Source of the DNA: Azorinus chamasolen
Lineage: Eukaryota; Mollusca; Bivalvia; Cardiida; Solecurtidae
Assembly (NCBI GenBank): GCA_963576725.1
Contig: OY755252.1
Location: 44,989,552 to 45,053,551 of the forward strand
DNA length: 64,000 nucleotides
Direction: 5' to 3'
The position numbers and the translations under genes were made by a program. The notes below the pieces were generated by a model that saw only the letters and a list, made by a program, of their open reading frames with translations, had not been told where the DNA came from and made no database searches. Positions 44,386 to 55,899 of this stretch are shown here, in pieces. Numbering within the stretch: position 1 is the stretch's first letter; every line of letters starts with the position of its first letter.

Positions 44386-45326
44386 CACTACATCTATAAA
44401 AATTATGATCAAGGTTACATAAAAATCGAGTAAAGTTGAACCCTTTCTTAAATTATACTGGAGGTAGATTAAATGAAAAAGTAGTAAAATCAAGCAGGAA
44501 AAGCCACGCACATAAGTTCGCGGGAGCTGTTCAACATATCATGAACGTGTGTCAAAGCACAGTGACCGGGGTCACTATTTTTTTTTTTAAAAAAAAAAAA
44601 TACTGACCGGGGGTCGATATTCTTCAGAAAATGTGACCCCCTATGTACAAAATACTTTGGTTCAATTAGCATGGTGCGCATTAGCCACGATATGATAAAC
44701 ACAGCTGAACTTGCTATGACGGGGGTCACTACATCTGTAAGAATTATGACTAAGGTTAAATAGTTTACGAGTAAAGTTAAACCCTTTCTTTAAATTAAAC
44801 TGGAGGTAGATTAAGTTCGCAGGAACTGTTCAACATATCATCAACGATTAAACGTGTGTCAAAGCACTATGACCGGGGGTCGCTATTTTTCAAAAATACT
44901 GACCGGGGTCGATATTCTTCAAAAAAATGTGACTCCCTATGTACAAAATACTTAGATTCAATAAGCATTGCGCGATTTAGTCATGATATAATAAGCACGG
45001 CTGAAATTGCTATGACCAGGGGTCACTACAACTGTAAGAATTATGACCAATGTTAAATATTTTACGAGTAAAGTTAAACCCTTTCTTTAAATTATACTGG
45101 AGGTAGATTAAGTTCGCAGGAGCTGTTCAACATATAATAAACGTGTGTCAATGCACTATGACTGGAGGTCGCTATATTTTGAAAAATAATGACGGGGTCG
45201 ATATTCCTCAGAAAATGTGACCCCCTATGTACAAAAAAATTGGGTTCAATTAGCATGGCGCGCATTAGCCATGATATAATAAACACGGCTGAAATTGCTA
45301 TAACCGGAGCTCACTGCATCACTTAC

Positions 45327-45602
45327 CACTATATTTGCCATCGCGGTTGTTGTAGATTAGTCGGAGAGGGGATACGTTTATTTACACTGTTTGTCTTTTT
45401 TTCAGGGTGGGGATGGAATAAGTGTGAGATTGGGCGCCCATAAACCAGTTTAACCCCCAGTGGCATTTGTCACTGACCGTTCCAAGGGTGCTTCACTTTG
45501 TGTCTTTTATATTCATGTACATTTGCAGTTTGTTGTTGTGGTGCTGTTTGGGCGGTTGTGTGTTTTCTATGCGGTGTTTCCTGAATGCCTCATACATATA
45601 CT
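45327..45602 (+). mobile_element. Penelope-like 3'-tail fragment inside the 290-bp array
   Basis: Starts GCGGTTGTTGTAGATTAGTC, contains AAACCAGTTTAACCCCCAGT and CACTGACCGTTCCAAGG. It resembles 31197-31561 in the opposite orientation and interrupts one tandem unit, so it arrived after the array formed. Confidence 0.72.
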
Positions 45603-46339
45603 TATATCATGGACGTGTTTCAAAGCACTATGGCCGGGGGTCGCTATTTTTAAAAAATACTGACCGGGGGTCGATATTCTTCAGGTAGTGTGACCCCCTA
45701 TGTACAGGATATAAAATATAGTTTACGAGTAAAGTTAAACCCTTCCTTTAAATTATACAGGAGGTAGATTACGTTCGCGGGAACTGTTCAACATATCATA
45801 AACATGTGTCAAAGCACTATGACCGGGGTCGCTATTTTTTAAGAAATACTGATCGGGGGTTCGATATTCTTCAGAAAATGTGACCCCATATGTACAAAAT
45901 ACTTGGAGTTCAATTAGTATTGCGCGCTTTAGTCATGATAGGATAAACACGACTGAAATTGCTATGACGGGGGCTCACTAAATCTGTAAGAATTATGACA
46001 CAGGTTAAATAAAATCGAGTAAAGTTAAACTCTTTCTTAAATTATACTGGAGGTAGATTAAGTTCGCAGGGAGTTGTTAACATATCATGAACGTGTGTCA
46101 AAGCACTATGACCGGGGGTCGCTATTTTTTAAAAAATACTGACCGGGGGTCGATATTCTTCAGAAAATGTGACCCCCTATGAACAAAATACTTGGGTTCA
46201 ATTAGTATTGCGCGCTTTAGTCAAGAAAGGATAAACACGACTGAAATTGCTATGACCGGGTGTCACTACATCTGTAAGAATTATGACAAAGGTTAAATAA
46301 AATCGAGTAAAGTTAAACTCTTTCTTAAATTATACTAGC

Positions 46340-47280
46340 AGTAGATTAAAAATTCTGAAGGGTGGTGATCCCCCGAAAGCAAAAATTGCAAAACAAAAAG
46401 AGAAAATTGCAGACTCGGTTTTATTGAGTCTGTTCATGAGCAGTAATTGAAAGTGCAACACTGCTAAGTTCGCGGGAACTGTTCAACATATCATGAACGT
46501 GTGTCAAAGCACTATGACCGGGGATCGCTATTTTTTAAAACATACTGACTGGGGGTCGATATTCTTCAGAAAATGTGACCCCCTATGAACAAAATACTTG
46601 GGTTCAATTAGTATTGCGCGCTTTAGTCAAAAAAGGATAAACACGACTGAAATTGCTATGACCGGGTGTCACTACATCTGTAAGAATTATGACAAAGGTT
46701 AAATAAAATCGAGTAAAGTTAAACTCTTTCTTAAATTATACTAGCAGTAGATTAAAAATTCTGAAGGGTGGTGATCCCCCGAAAGCAAACATTGCAAAAC
46801 AAAAAGAGAAAATTGCAGACTCGGTTTTATTGAGTCTGTTCATGAGCAGTAATTGAAAGTGCAACACTGCTAAGTTCGCGGGAACTGTTCAACATATCAT
46901 GAGCGTGTGTCAAAGCACTATGACCGGGGTCGCTATTTTTTAAAAAATACTGACCGGGGGTCGATATTCTTCAGAAAATGTGACCCCCTATGAACAAAAT
47001 ACTTGGGTTCAATTAGTATTGTGCGCTTTAGTCAAGAAAGGATAAACACGACTGAAATTGCTATGACCGGGTGTCACTACATCTGTAAGAATTATGACAA
47101 AGGTTAAATAAAATCGAGTAAAGTTAAACTCTTTCTTAAATTATACTAGCAGTAGATTAAAAATTCTGAAGGGTGGTGATCCCCCGAAAGCAAAACTTGC
47201 AAAACAAAAAGAGAAAATTGCAGACTCGGTTTTATTGAGTCTGTTCATGAGCAGTAATTGAAAGTGCAACACTGCTAAGT
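46340..47280 (+). repeat. Higher-order repeat: three units with a 115-bp stem-loop insert
   Basis: Three consecutive array units carry an extra segment of about 115 bp beginning AAATTCTGAAGGGTGGTGAT and containing the hairpin CAGACTC / GAGTCTG around a GGTTTTATT loop (near 46407, 46813 and 47219). Neighbouring units lack it. Confidence 0.85.
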
Positions 47281-48024
47281 TCGCGGGAACTGTTCAACAT
47301 ATCATGAACGTGTGTCAAAGCACTATGACCGGGGGTCGCTATTTTTTAAAAAATACTGACCGGGGGTCGATATTCTTCAGAAAATGTGACCCCCTATGTA
47401 CAACATACTTGGGTTCAATTAGTATTGCGCGCTTTAGTCATGATAGGATAAACACTGCTGAAATTGCTATGACCGGGTGTCACTACATCTGTAATATTTA
47501 TGACTAAGGTTAAATAAAATCGAGTAAAGTTAAACTCTTTCTTAAATTATACTGGCGGTAGATTAAGTTCGCAGGGAGTTGTTCAACATATCATGAACGT
47601 GTGTCAAAGCACTATGACCGGGGTCGCTATTTTTTAAAAAATACTGACCGGGGGTCGATATTCTTCAGAAAATGTGACCCCCTATGAACAAAATACTTGG
47701 GTTCAATTAGTATTGCGCGCTTTAGTCAAGATATGATAAACAGGGCTGAAATTTTGCTATGACCGGGGGTCACTATATCTGTAACAATTATGACCAAGGT
47801 TAAATAGTTTACGAGTAAAGTTAAACCCTTTCTTTAAATTATACAGGAGGTAGATTAAAGTCGCAGGAACTGTTCAACATATAATGAACGTGTGTCTGTC
47901 AAAGCACTATGACCGGGGGTCGCTACTTTTTAAAAAATACTGACCGGGGATCGATATTCTTCAGAAAATGTGACCCCCTACGTACAAAATACTTGGGTTC
48001 AATTAGCATTGCGCGCTTTAGTCA

Positions 48025-48432
48025 TGACAGGTAGATAGGTAGATAGATAGTAGTAGTATAAGTAGTAGTAGAAGTATAGGTAGTAGTATAGGTAGTAGTA
48101 GTATAGGTAGTAGTAGTAGTATGTAGTAGGAAGTAGGAATAGTAGTAGTAGCAGTTGTAGCAGCAGCAGCAGCGGCAGTAGTAAGTGGGTGGGTTTGTGG
48201 GTGGTTGGGTTTGTGCTTTGGTGGGTGGCTGGGTTTTGGGTGGGTGGGTGGGTGAGTTATTGGGTCGGTAGGTAGGTAGGTAGGTAGGTAGGTAGGTAGG
48301 TAATAGTAGTAGTAGTAGGAGGAGGAGTAGGAATAGGAGTAGGAGGAGTAGTATGTGTAGTAGTGGGATTAATAGCAGCAGTAGTAGTAGTAGTGGCTGT
48401 AATTATAGTAGTAGTAGTAGTAGTAGTTATAA

Positions 48433-48491
<59 letters not shown>

Positions 48492-48530
48492 ATAGTAGTA
48501 GTAGTACTAGTGACGGTGATGGTGGTGGTA
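48025..48530 (+). repeat. TAG/GTAG/GGT microsatellite cluster
   Basis: Compound (TAG)n, (GGTA)n and GGGT-rich stretches. Poly-Ser, poly-Val and poly-Thr frames here are spurious. Confidence 0.95.
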
Positions 48531-48904
48531 GACGAAGCAAACACAACAGCAACAACAAATAGTATTTCCCACTACGCTAAAATAATTCAAAAGGCATGAT
48601 GTCGAACCCCTATGTTGCCTCACTTGGATGAGATTTATTTCAATTAATTTCAATAGGTGATAAATTACAAATGTTTTCCAAATATGGATATGATATATGG
48701 CATTGCACACAGCATTGACCATACGAAAATCCACTGCCAAATGAAGTTTGTTTTAGTTTTACAGTGACTGACACAGTTTTCCGTCCACGAAATTTTAAGT
48801 TAGAACTTAGATTATTGAAATTTTAACAGCTATTTACGTCAGATAGAAGTCAATACAACATTTTACAATTTATTAAGTGATCTCTTTAGATATGCATGCT
48901 GGTA

Positions 48905-49112
48905 CATGTACTCCTGCTGCGCGTGAGTGCGTGCGTGAGTGTTGGTGTGCGTGCATGTATGCGAGTGTTTCTAAGTGTATGTGTAAGTATCTGTATATGT
49001 GCGTGCGTGCGTGCATATGTGTACCGGTATGTGTGCGTGCATGTGTGCGTGTGTGTAATTGTGTATGTACATGCGTGTTGTGTGTGTGTGCGTGCGCAGG
49101 CGTGCGGGTGTA
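48905..49112 (+). repeat. GTGC/GTGT alternating tract
   Basis: Alternating GT/GC words with Cys/Val/Arg-rich spurious frames on both strands, next to the right terminus of the 8.2-kb element. Confidence 0.88.
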
Positions 49113-49445
49113 TGTTTTGTTGAAACAAAGACAGGGAGTCACTATTCTATGGGGGTCACAAATCTTCGTAAGGGGTCAGTTTTCTTCGTGTGCAGGGGTC
49201 GTAATATTATGACCGAGGGGTCAAAATACTATGACCGGGGTGTCACTATTTTTTAAAAAATACTGACCGGGGGGTCAGTATTCTATGGGGGTCACTTTAC
49301 TTCGTTACACCGGGAAGCTGTGTCTACAGTTAACCCTATATCGAAGGACTCCTAGAGGAGCCCTCTGGCCAGAATCTTCACTGTTTGTCATTCAAAATCA
49401 TCTAGCACATATATCCGATTTATAGTAAATAGACTCATTTATATG

Positions 49446-49693
49446 TTAACCCTTTCCCTTATGTAAGCGCATTTTGACGCATCTGCAAACAGAGTAGACC
49501 CAGATCAGACGGTTCCTATAGGATCCGTCTGATCAGGGTCTGCTCTGTTTGCTTATGGTGTAATATAGATTTGATTCTACAGATTCTGCCTGAGCCGAAA
49601 TGTCCTATGTTCATATGTCATTATAAAAATAATCCTATTAATATTCATGACGTCATTATTTCCTACATGAATATTCATCAGGGAAAAGGTTAA
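49446..49693 (+). mobile_element. TTAA hairpin MITE, near-complete reference copy
   Basis: Bounded by TTAA on both sides, ends CCCTTTCCC and GGGAAAAGG, 248 bp. Core apex GGTTCCTATAGGATCC with flanks GCAAACAGAGTAGACCCAGA and GGTCTGCTCTGTTTGC. The right part has two ATGAATATTCAT-type words around GACGTCATTATTTCC. One of the clearest copies for defining the family. Confidence 0.8.
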
Positions 49694-49858
49694 GCACTAA
49701 GGATTCATTCTATTGATGAATATTCAGGATGCAACGGAATAACTTTTTATGAATAAGAGCAACCCGTTATGTCTATGCTCATTCTAGGCGTAATATTGTC
49801 TTTAGTGAAACAAACAATAACTTGATTTGAAACAAAATTAATCCAATTAAGATACCCT

Positions 49859-49929
49859 ACCCCCCCCCCCCCACACACACACACACACACACACACCCCA
49901 GCCCCCCCCCCCCCCACACACACACACAC
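49859..49929 (+). repeat. C-run and CA microsatellite
   Basis: Two C runs each followed by (CA)n. G-rich complement; spurious Cys/Val/Gly frames. Confidence 0.95.
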
Positions 49930-50112
49930 ATGTAATAATCATCAGGAAGTGTTTCCATTCTAGAACAAATGCTAGTCTCATGCTGGCATGGCCTGGATTT
50001 TTCGGTACATCGAACGCATGCATAATTTTGCATGCATAAAGTTGTCTGGCCTTTTTGAGACAAATACTTTGAAACAATTCTTTAAAATGAACATCGTTAT
50101 TCATGTTGTGAA

Positions 50113-50421
50113 GTTGTCTGGAGGGGGAATTTTATTTACATTTTGACTTTGGTGAAAGTGAGATAAGGACGAGGTTGGGTACCCGTAAACCAGGTTTAAG
50201 TCCCCCAGTAGGTTATTTTGGTTACTGACCGTTCCAAGGCGGTACTCCTACTTTCAGCCTATGATCAATTTTGTTATTTAATATGCTTAATGTTTAATGT
50301 TTTTCGTCTTGATATGCGTCCTGTTATGTTTTGTCTTGTGGCTATACCGTTTCTTGTTTGATGGTGTTTGGTGCGGTGTCATTTCGTGTGTGGCTCTCCC
50401 TGTTTGACTATTTTTCCATAT
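50113..50421 (+). mobile_element. Penelope-like 3'-tail fragment, diverged
   Basis: Contains CCGTAAACCAGGTTTAAGTC, ACTGACCGTTCCAAGGCGG, and ends with CTGTTTGACTATTTTTCCA, a diverged version of the tail end CCTGCTTGACTTTACTAC. Confidence 0.65.
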
Positions 50422-50652
50422 GTATACAAAATCAAAAATCATATAAACACGATTACAAATACAAATGGCGCGAACTAATGTCTTCATAACTACACTTGTT
50501 AAATTGTATAAATTTTGCATAACAACCTGATTATCTCACAAATACTTGTGACACCTATTATCAAATACGGACCTTCCTGCATTTACAATGTGCAAACATG
50601 CACCTTGTGGTATACTTGCAGGAGATAAGTTTCATGCAAGATCCAGGAACTG

Positions 50653-53115
50653 CCGGTGTAATGAGGAAAAGTGACCCCCGTAGTAGATCGACTAGGGGTC
50701 GATTTATCATATAGTACTATGACCCCCGGTCATTTTACTATAAAGTATAGTGACTGCCTTGTCATAGTATAATGACCCCTTTATAGTATTGTGACCCACT
50801 CTTGTTATTGTAGTAGGTCGACCGAGAGCTCTGTATATTTTATAGTACTATGACCCCCGGTCATTTACTATGAAATATAGTGATTCCATTGCCAATATTT
50901 ATCCACGATGGAGGGTCGATATATTATGTAGTACTATGACACCCATGTCATTTTACTACAAAATATAGTGACTCCCTTGCAAACATAGATCAACCACGGG
51001 GTCGATAAATCATATTGTTTTATGACCCCGATAATTTTACTATAAAGTATAGTGACTTCCTTGCCATAATATAATGACCCCCTTATAATATTGTGACCCA
51101 CACTTTTTATAGTAACATGTCGACCTAGGGGTCTATATATTTTATAGTACTATGACTCCGGCCACTTTACTATAAAATATTGTGACTCCTTTGCCGAAAT
51201 ACATCCACCAGAGGGGTGGGTCGATATATCATATAGTACTATGACCCCCATGTCATTTCACTATAATATACAGTGAGTCCTTTACCAAAATACATCCACC
51301 AGGGTGTCGATATATTATATAGTAATATGATCCCCATGCCATATTAAATATAGTGACTCCCTTGAAAAAATACATCCACTACGGGATCTGTAATTCATAT
51401 AGTATTATGACCCAGGCCATTTTACTGCTAATTATAGTGACTCCCTTGCCAAAATACATCCACCAGGGGGTGATATATTATATAGTACTATGACCGCGAT
51501 GTCATTTTACTAAAACATATAGTAACTCCCTTGCCAAAATACATCCACCAGGGGGGTGTAAGATATATTATATAGTACATGTACTATGACCCAATGCAAT
51601 TTTACTATTAAATATAGTAACTCCCTTGCAAAAATACATCCACTACGGGATCGGTAAATCATATAGTACTATGACCCCAGGCAATTTTATTATAAAATAT
51701 AGTGACTCCTTGTCAAAAAACATCCGCCAGAGGTCGATATTTTATATAGTATTATGACCACCATGCCATTACTATAAAATAAAGTCTCTCCCTTGCCAAA
51801 ATAAAGCCCCCATCGAGGATGTATTTTGGCAAGTGAGTCACTATATTTTATAGTAAAATGATCGAGGGTCATATTACTATATGATATATCGACCAACGTG
51901 GTGGATGTATTTTTGTAAGGGAGTCATTATATATTTTATAGTAAAATGGCATGGAGTCATAGTACTATATAATATATCGACACCCATGGTGGATGTATTT
52001 TGGCAAGTGAGTCGCTATATTTTATAGTAAAATAACCGGGAGTAAATCATCTGATTTTAACTATTTTAAACGCATATTTTAACTAATCAAGGGCAAAGCC
52101 TTCAAACTAACAAGAGAGAGGGAACTGAAATCACAAAGGTTCACAGCAATTCATGCTGGGCAACATTTCTGTGAAGTTTCAATACTAACCCTATTAGTGT
52201 TATGTGTGGCTCAATATTCGTTATACACTACAACACATTCCAACTTTTCAGGGCAACAACTCCAAATTAAAACCAGGGACAGGGAACAGAAATTATAAAG
52301 ATGCAAAATAACCCACACTGGGCAACGTGCCTGTGAAATTTCAAGACTCTATCCACATTAGTTTCAAAGTTATGAGTGCTGCAAAGTTTATCATTAATGT
52401 ATTCAGGGATATTAACTCCAAAATTATCCGGGGAAGAAACTGAAAATATAAAGGTCCACAACAGTTCATTCTATGCAATATTCCTGTGAAGATTCTAGAC
52501 TCTGGCCATATTAAATTCGGAGATATGTTCGGAGATATGTGTGGCTCAAAGTTCGTAATAAACTATGATAAAGTCCAACTTGGCAGGGCCAATAACTCCA
52601 AAATTATAGAAAATATGGAGGTGCACAGCAACTCATACTGGGCAACGTTCTTGTAAAGTTTAAAGAATCTAGAGTTATGGCTATCGCAATATTTGTCATT
52701 AATTCAAACTATTCAGGAACAATAACTCAAAAACTACCAGAGGAGAACTGAAAATATGGAGGTACACAACAACTCATACTGAGCAACATTCCTGTGAAAT
52801 TTCGAGATTCTAACCTTAACAGTTTTTGAGTGACAGACAGACAGACGGAGGGACAACTCTGACAAAAACAATATGCCCCATATACATATGGTGGAGACAT
52901 TTATAATGATAACTAAGTAGGAATTTACTTCACTTTTATGCACACTTTTTAGTGTCAGGTCGTTATCTCGTATGTGAGGTCAGTTTCTTATATGTAAGGG
53001 GGTGATTGCACTACGACTCACTCGGTCATAGTACTATAACCGGGGATCATAGTACTATATAGTAAATCGACACCCGGTCGATCTACTAGGGGGTCACTTT
53101 TCCTCATTACACCGG
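50653..53115. mobile_element. 2.46-kb sister element with CCGG-bounded inverted termini
   Basis: The left end CCGGTGTAATGAGGAAAAGT plus GACCCCC is inverted at the right end (…GGGGGTCACTTTTCCTCATT then ACACCGG, 53115); imperfect similarity extends about 80 bp inward. It shares CCGGTGTAA and AAAGTGACCCCC with the 8.2-kb element. The left half is a direct array (TATAGTACTATGACCCCC, TATAGTGACTCCCTTGCC, spacing about 110-170 bp) and 51825-52045 is an inverted portion. No transposase. Confidence 0.72.
52060..52905 (+). repeat. ~180-bp tandem repeats, possible second HINE-like element
   Basis: About four diverged copies of a unit with AATAACTCCAAAATTA and CTGGGCAACGTTCCTGTGAA. They are followed by a GACA/GACG microsatellite (52830-52850) and CAATATGCCCC with a short hairpin, similar in layout to the right end of 6099-7790 (CAATATACCCCC). 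It lies inside the 2.46-kb element. Confidence 0.5.
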
Positions 53116-53117
53116 TA

Positions 53118-54273
53118 AGTAGTATATATGTCGGTTTTGGGCCAAACAAAGATGACGTAATCTTGCATAATCGCGGCCATTTTGTTTCTATATGTAGTAA
53201 CACGAGAGGAGCTCATTTTCATATAAGGAGATTGTAGTTTGTCACGGGTATTCGCGGATAGCAGACGGTCATGTATGACGTCACATGAGATTTAAATTGT
53301 GAAAGATCAGGAGCTACACGGTATACAGAGCTGACATGTATACCTCGATCTGGTAAGTACTCACGGGCATTGAGGGTCAGGCCCTTTCCTTATCAGACCT
53401 TAGAGACACACTAGTCTAACAAATGAATACATACATTAATAAATAAATAAATAAATAAATAAATAAAATAAATAATAAATAAATAAGGTACCTCTTTCTA
53501 CCATGTATACTCTTCAACGTCCTCAGATCAAATGACTGAAATGACAATTGTTGTTTTCCATCAAGCGCATGCGTGGATAGAGAGCGCTGTGTGTATCTAT
53601 TTTTAGAATGATATCATAGCTATTCTTAGCTACAGTATTTCACCATCATTGCATCAGCCTAGCCTAACAATAACCTATTCAAATATCAGGACTAATCCCC
53701 TTAATTACCTCGGGTTACCATGGAAACCGTTAAATAAAACATAGCTGGGACAAACTTATTTTTGGGGGCATGCTCAAAATGTGTTCTGAGAATCCCAATG
53801 AACAATTTGGTACCCATGAAAAAAAGTCTGGGGGTGTTACGGTAACCACTACTAGGACCCAGCCTATTAGAGTCCCAAGCTGGATGTACCTGACGTTTGA
53901 ATACACCATTGTTAGACTTTCCGGTCCAATATCAATTTTATTTATTTATTTATTTATTTATGTATTCATTTTTTAGACTAGTGTGTCTCTAAGGTCTGAT
54001 AAGGAAAGGGCCTGACCCTCAATGCCCGTGAGTACTTACCAGATCGAGGTATACACGTCAGCTCTGTATACCGTGTAGCTCCTGATCTTTCACAATTTAA
54101 ATCTCATGTGACGTCATACATGACCGGATGCTATCCGCGAATACCCGTGACAAACTACAATCTCCTTATATGCAAATGAGCTCCTCTCGTGTTACTAAAT
54201 ATAGAAACAAATGGCCGCGCCTATGCAAGATTACGTCATCTTTGTTTGGCCACAAACCGACATATATACTACT
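53118..54273. mobile_element. Long-armed foldback element with 6-bp direct repeat
   Basis: Arms of about 340-360 bp: AGTAGTATATATGTCGG on the left and CCGACATATATACTACT on the right, extending inward through TGACGTCA-containing sequence to AATA/TTTA microsatellites. The loop is about 450 bp. CCGGTA stands directly outside both ends (53112-53117 and 54274-54279), as a 6-bp target duplication. The left CCGG is also the end of the 2.46-kb element. No open frame of note in the loop. Confidence 0.82.
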
Positions 54274-54284
54274 CCGGTAGCCTC

Positions 54285-55128
54285 AATAAGAAAGGAAACG
54301 GTGAACTTTCTTCCATATTCGGTCCGATTTCTCCCTAGAAAAGCAAATCTAGTCGTCATTTATGAGCCTGCCTCCATACTGCAGCTTGATTATGAATGAG
54401 ATTGAAATGAAAACTCCGAGCTTCACTTGTAGGTAATCTGGAGTAAGTGATTTTACGAACATCTGTGATCTTGCCTCATTAAGAGTGTCCTTATTGGACA
54501 CGCCGTATACCTTGCAGATGAATTTGTCGATTCGCCATTGCTCAGATTTTTGAAAAGGTTGTAATCCCCTAGGAAAAAAATCAGCATGTTTTGTTGCTAT
54601 GTCCTCCAATGTATGAGGTCACCATATCCCGTAAGTATCTGAAATGTGGGTAACGTTTTAATATTTTTTTCACCAAAAGGAGTTGCTCTACAATGATAGG
54701 CACTGGGATGTACTTTTTCTTCTTAGAAGCACCTATTGCATGACATTCTTTGAAAACGGGTTATGAGGAATACATAAATGTCAACATCTTGAGCAGCCAC
54801 AATTGTCTTTGATAGTTTGCATTCAATACAGCGGATTATCACCCTTGTGTTAGCCTCTATTCAACACTTCACTTTCAACCTCTGGAACAGATGGTTTGGC
54901 CCTTTCTTCTTCAATGAACCAACCCAGCCTACAATAATGTGCTAACAGAATAAGATGTTGGGGGCAGAAATCTTGCAGGGTCAGTTTTGAGCTAGGAAAT
55001 TGTCCCATCTGCTTGGTAGAGGAACACCCCTGTTTGCAGCCGATGCAATGACGAATTTGTATTCCGGTAGAATTTGTACTCCCCAGTCCGCATCGACGTA
55101 GGAAAGGTACTCCCCAGTCCATATTCTA
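54285..55128 (-). other. Unassigned; two weak minus-strand open frames
   Basis: 54349-54609 reads WRIDKFICKVYGVSNKDT and 54850-55122 reads IRHCIGCKQGCSSTK near a WGVPFLRR stretch. Both are reminiscent of an orphan Cys-rich protein family that I cannot name with certainty. On the minus strand the Cys-rich piece lies first, opposite to the order I would expect, so they may be rearranged relics. The right edge carries TACTCCCCAGTCC repeated twice. Confidence 0.3.
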
Positions 55129-55129
55129 T

Positions 55130-55898
55130 GGATTAAACGCATTAAAACTTTTAGGAAGAAAGGTTATGACCCTATTATATTGCAACACACTGCATGTTTG
55201 GTTATCGACCCCTTTACAGTCGGTCGCTACGCTTTCCACTTTGCTTGCACGGTGACAGGCCGAGGGTAGTACTCTATGATGGTATACTCTTAAACCCAGA
55301 AATGGGATGAGCTTACCAGGCTCATGTATTACCTTTTCTCTGTCGTGCCCTTAACGGCTTCCCTGCAGTTGCTGTCTTCAGCAAAGTCATTGAGTACATT
55401 TTTGACGGACTTTCGCAGTTGTTATGCTATGTTTTACATTTTGTACTTTGATTACTGTCTTCTATGTTGTGGGGAAGTCCGGCGGGGATACCTTTATTTA
55501 CAATGTTTGTTTAGCTAGGGTGACTTTGAAATAAGTGTGAGGTTAGGACGTCCGTAAACCGGTTTAAACCCCCAGTGGTGATTTTGCTACTGACCATGCC
55601 AAGGCGGTTCTCTCTTTGTCACCCTTACTTTTGTTTGTCTTGTGTCTTTGTGCTTTGTTCATGTTTGTCTCTGGTGCTCGTGTATTTGTTGGTGTTTTAT
55701 GTGTTCTTCTCGTGTGTTTGGTTGTGTGTGTGTGGCATGCTGTCTATTGATGTGTTGGTGGTGATTGCGTCTTGTATGTGACTTTCTGCTGTATGTGTGT
55801 GTATGAGTATAAATTGCTATGCCTTCTGTATGTGTTTTGGTGATGGTGGCGTTTTGTGTGTGGCTTTTCCTGCTTGACTTTACTACTTTTTCACATAG
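55130..55898 (+). mobile_element. Penelope-like element 3' part, plus strand
   Basis: Begins inside the RT C-terminus (KKGYDPIILQ, ACLVIDPFTV in frame), stops at TGRG, then the 3' tail ACCGGTTTAAACCCCCAGTG and the end CCTGCTTGACTTTACTACTT. It is the inverted counterpart of 22685-23410. It is flanked by GGACTGGGGAGT-type words in opposite orientation (TCCATATTCTATGG left, ATAGAATATGGACTCCCC right), so it sits between inverted copies of a short sequence. Confidence 0.75.
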
Positions 55899-55899
55899 A

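Larger units (their letters stand above)
42470..48030 (+). repeat. ~290-bp tandem array with 408-bp variants inside the 8.2-kb element
   Basis: The landmark GTGTGTCAAAGCACTATGACC recurs (for example near 44548, 44854, 45143, 45803, 46093, 46500, 46908, 47310, 47602, 47893). Each unit carries GACCGGGGGTCGATATTCTTC and GATTAAGTTCGCAGG. Spacing is about 290 bp, rising to about 405 bp for three consecutive units. The array is interrupted by the 255-bp array and by a Penelope fragment. Short units read open but encode nothing recognisable. Confidence 0.88.
41147..49313. mobile_element. 8.2-kb element with CCGG-bounded terminal inverted repeats, class unknown
   Basis: The left end CCGGTGTAACGAAGTAAAGT continuing GACCCCCATAGAATACTG is repeated inverted at the right end, ending 49313, over about 49 bp with a single-base length difference in a C run. 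Inside are further inverted and direct copies of GACCCCC/GGGGGTC words, a ~255-bp tandem array, a ~290-bp array, GT-rich stretches near both ends and microsatellites. No transposase-like frame is present. The closest relative is 50653-53115. Either CCGG belongs to the termini, or the element starts TGTAA and CCGG is a fixed 4-bp target. Confidence 0.7.

Noticed and set aside
48257..48600. Poly-Thr, poly-Ser and poly-Val frames
   Set aside because: TAG/GTA microsatellite translated in three frames.
54349..55122. A host Cys-rich protein gene on the minus strand
   Set aside because: Two short pieces in an unexpected order with no connecting frame. Kept only as unassigned.
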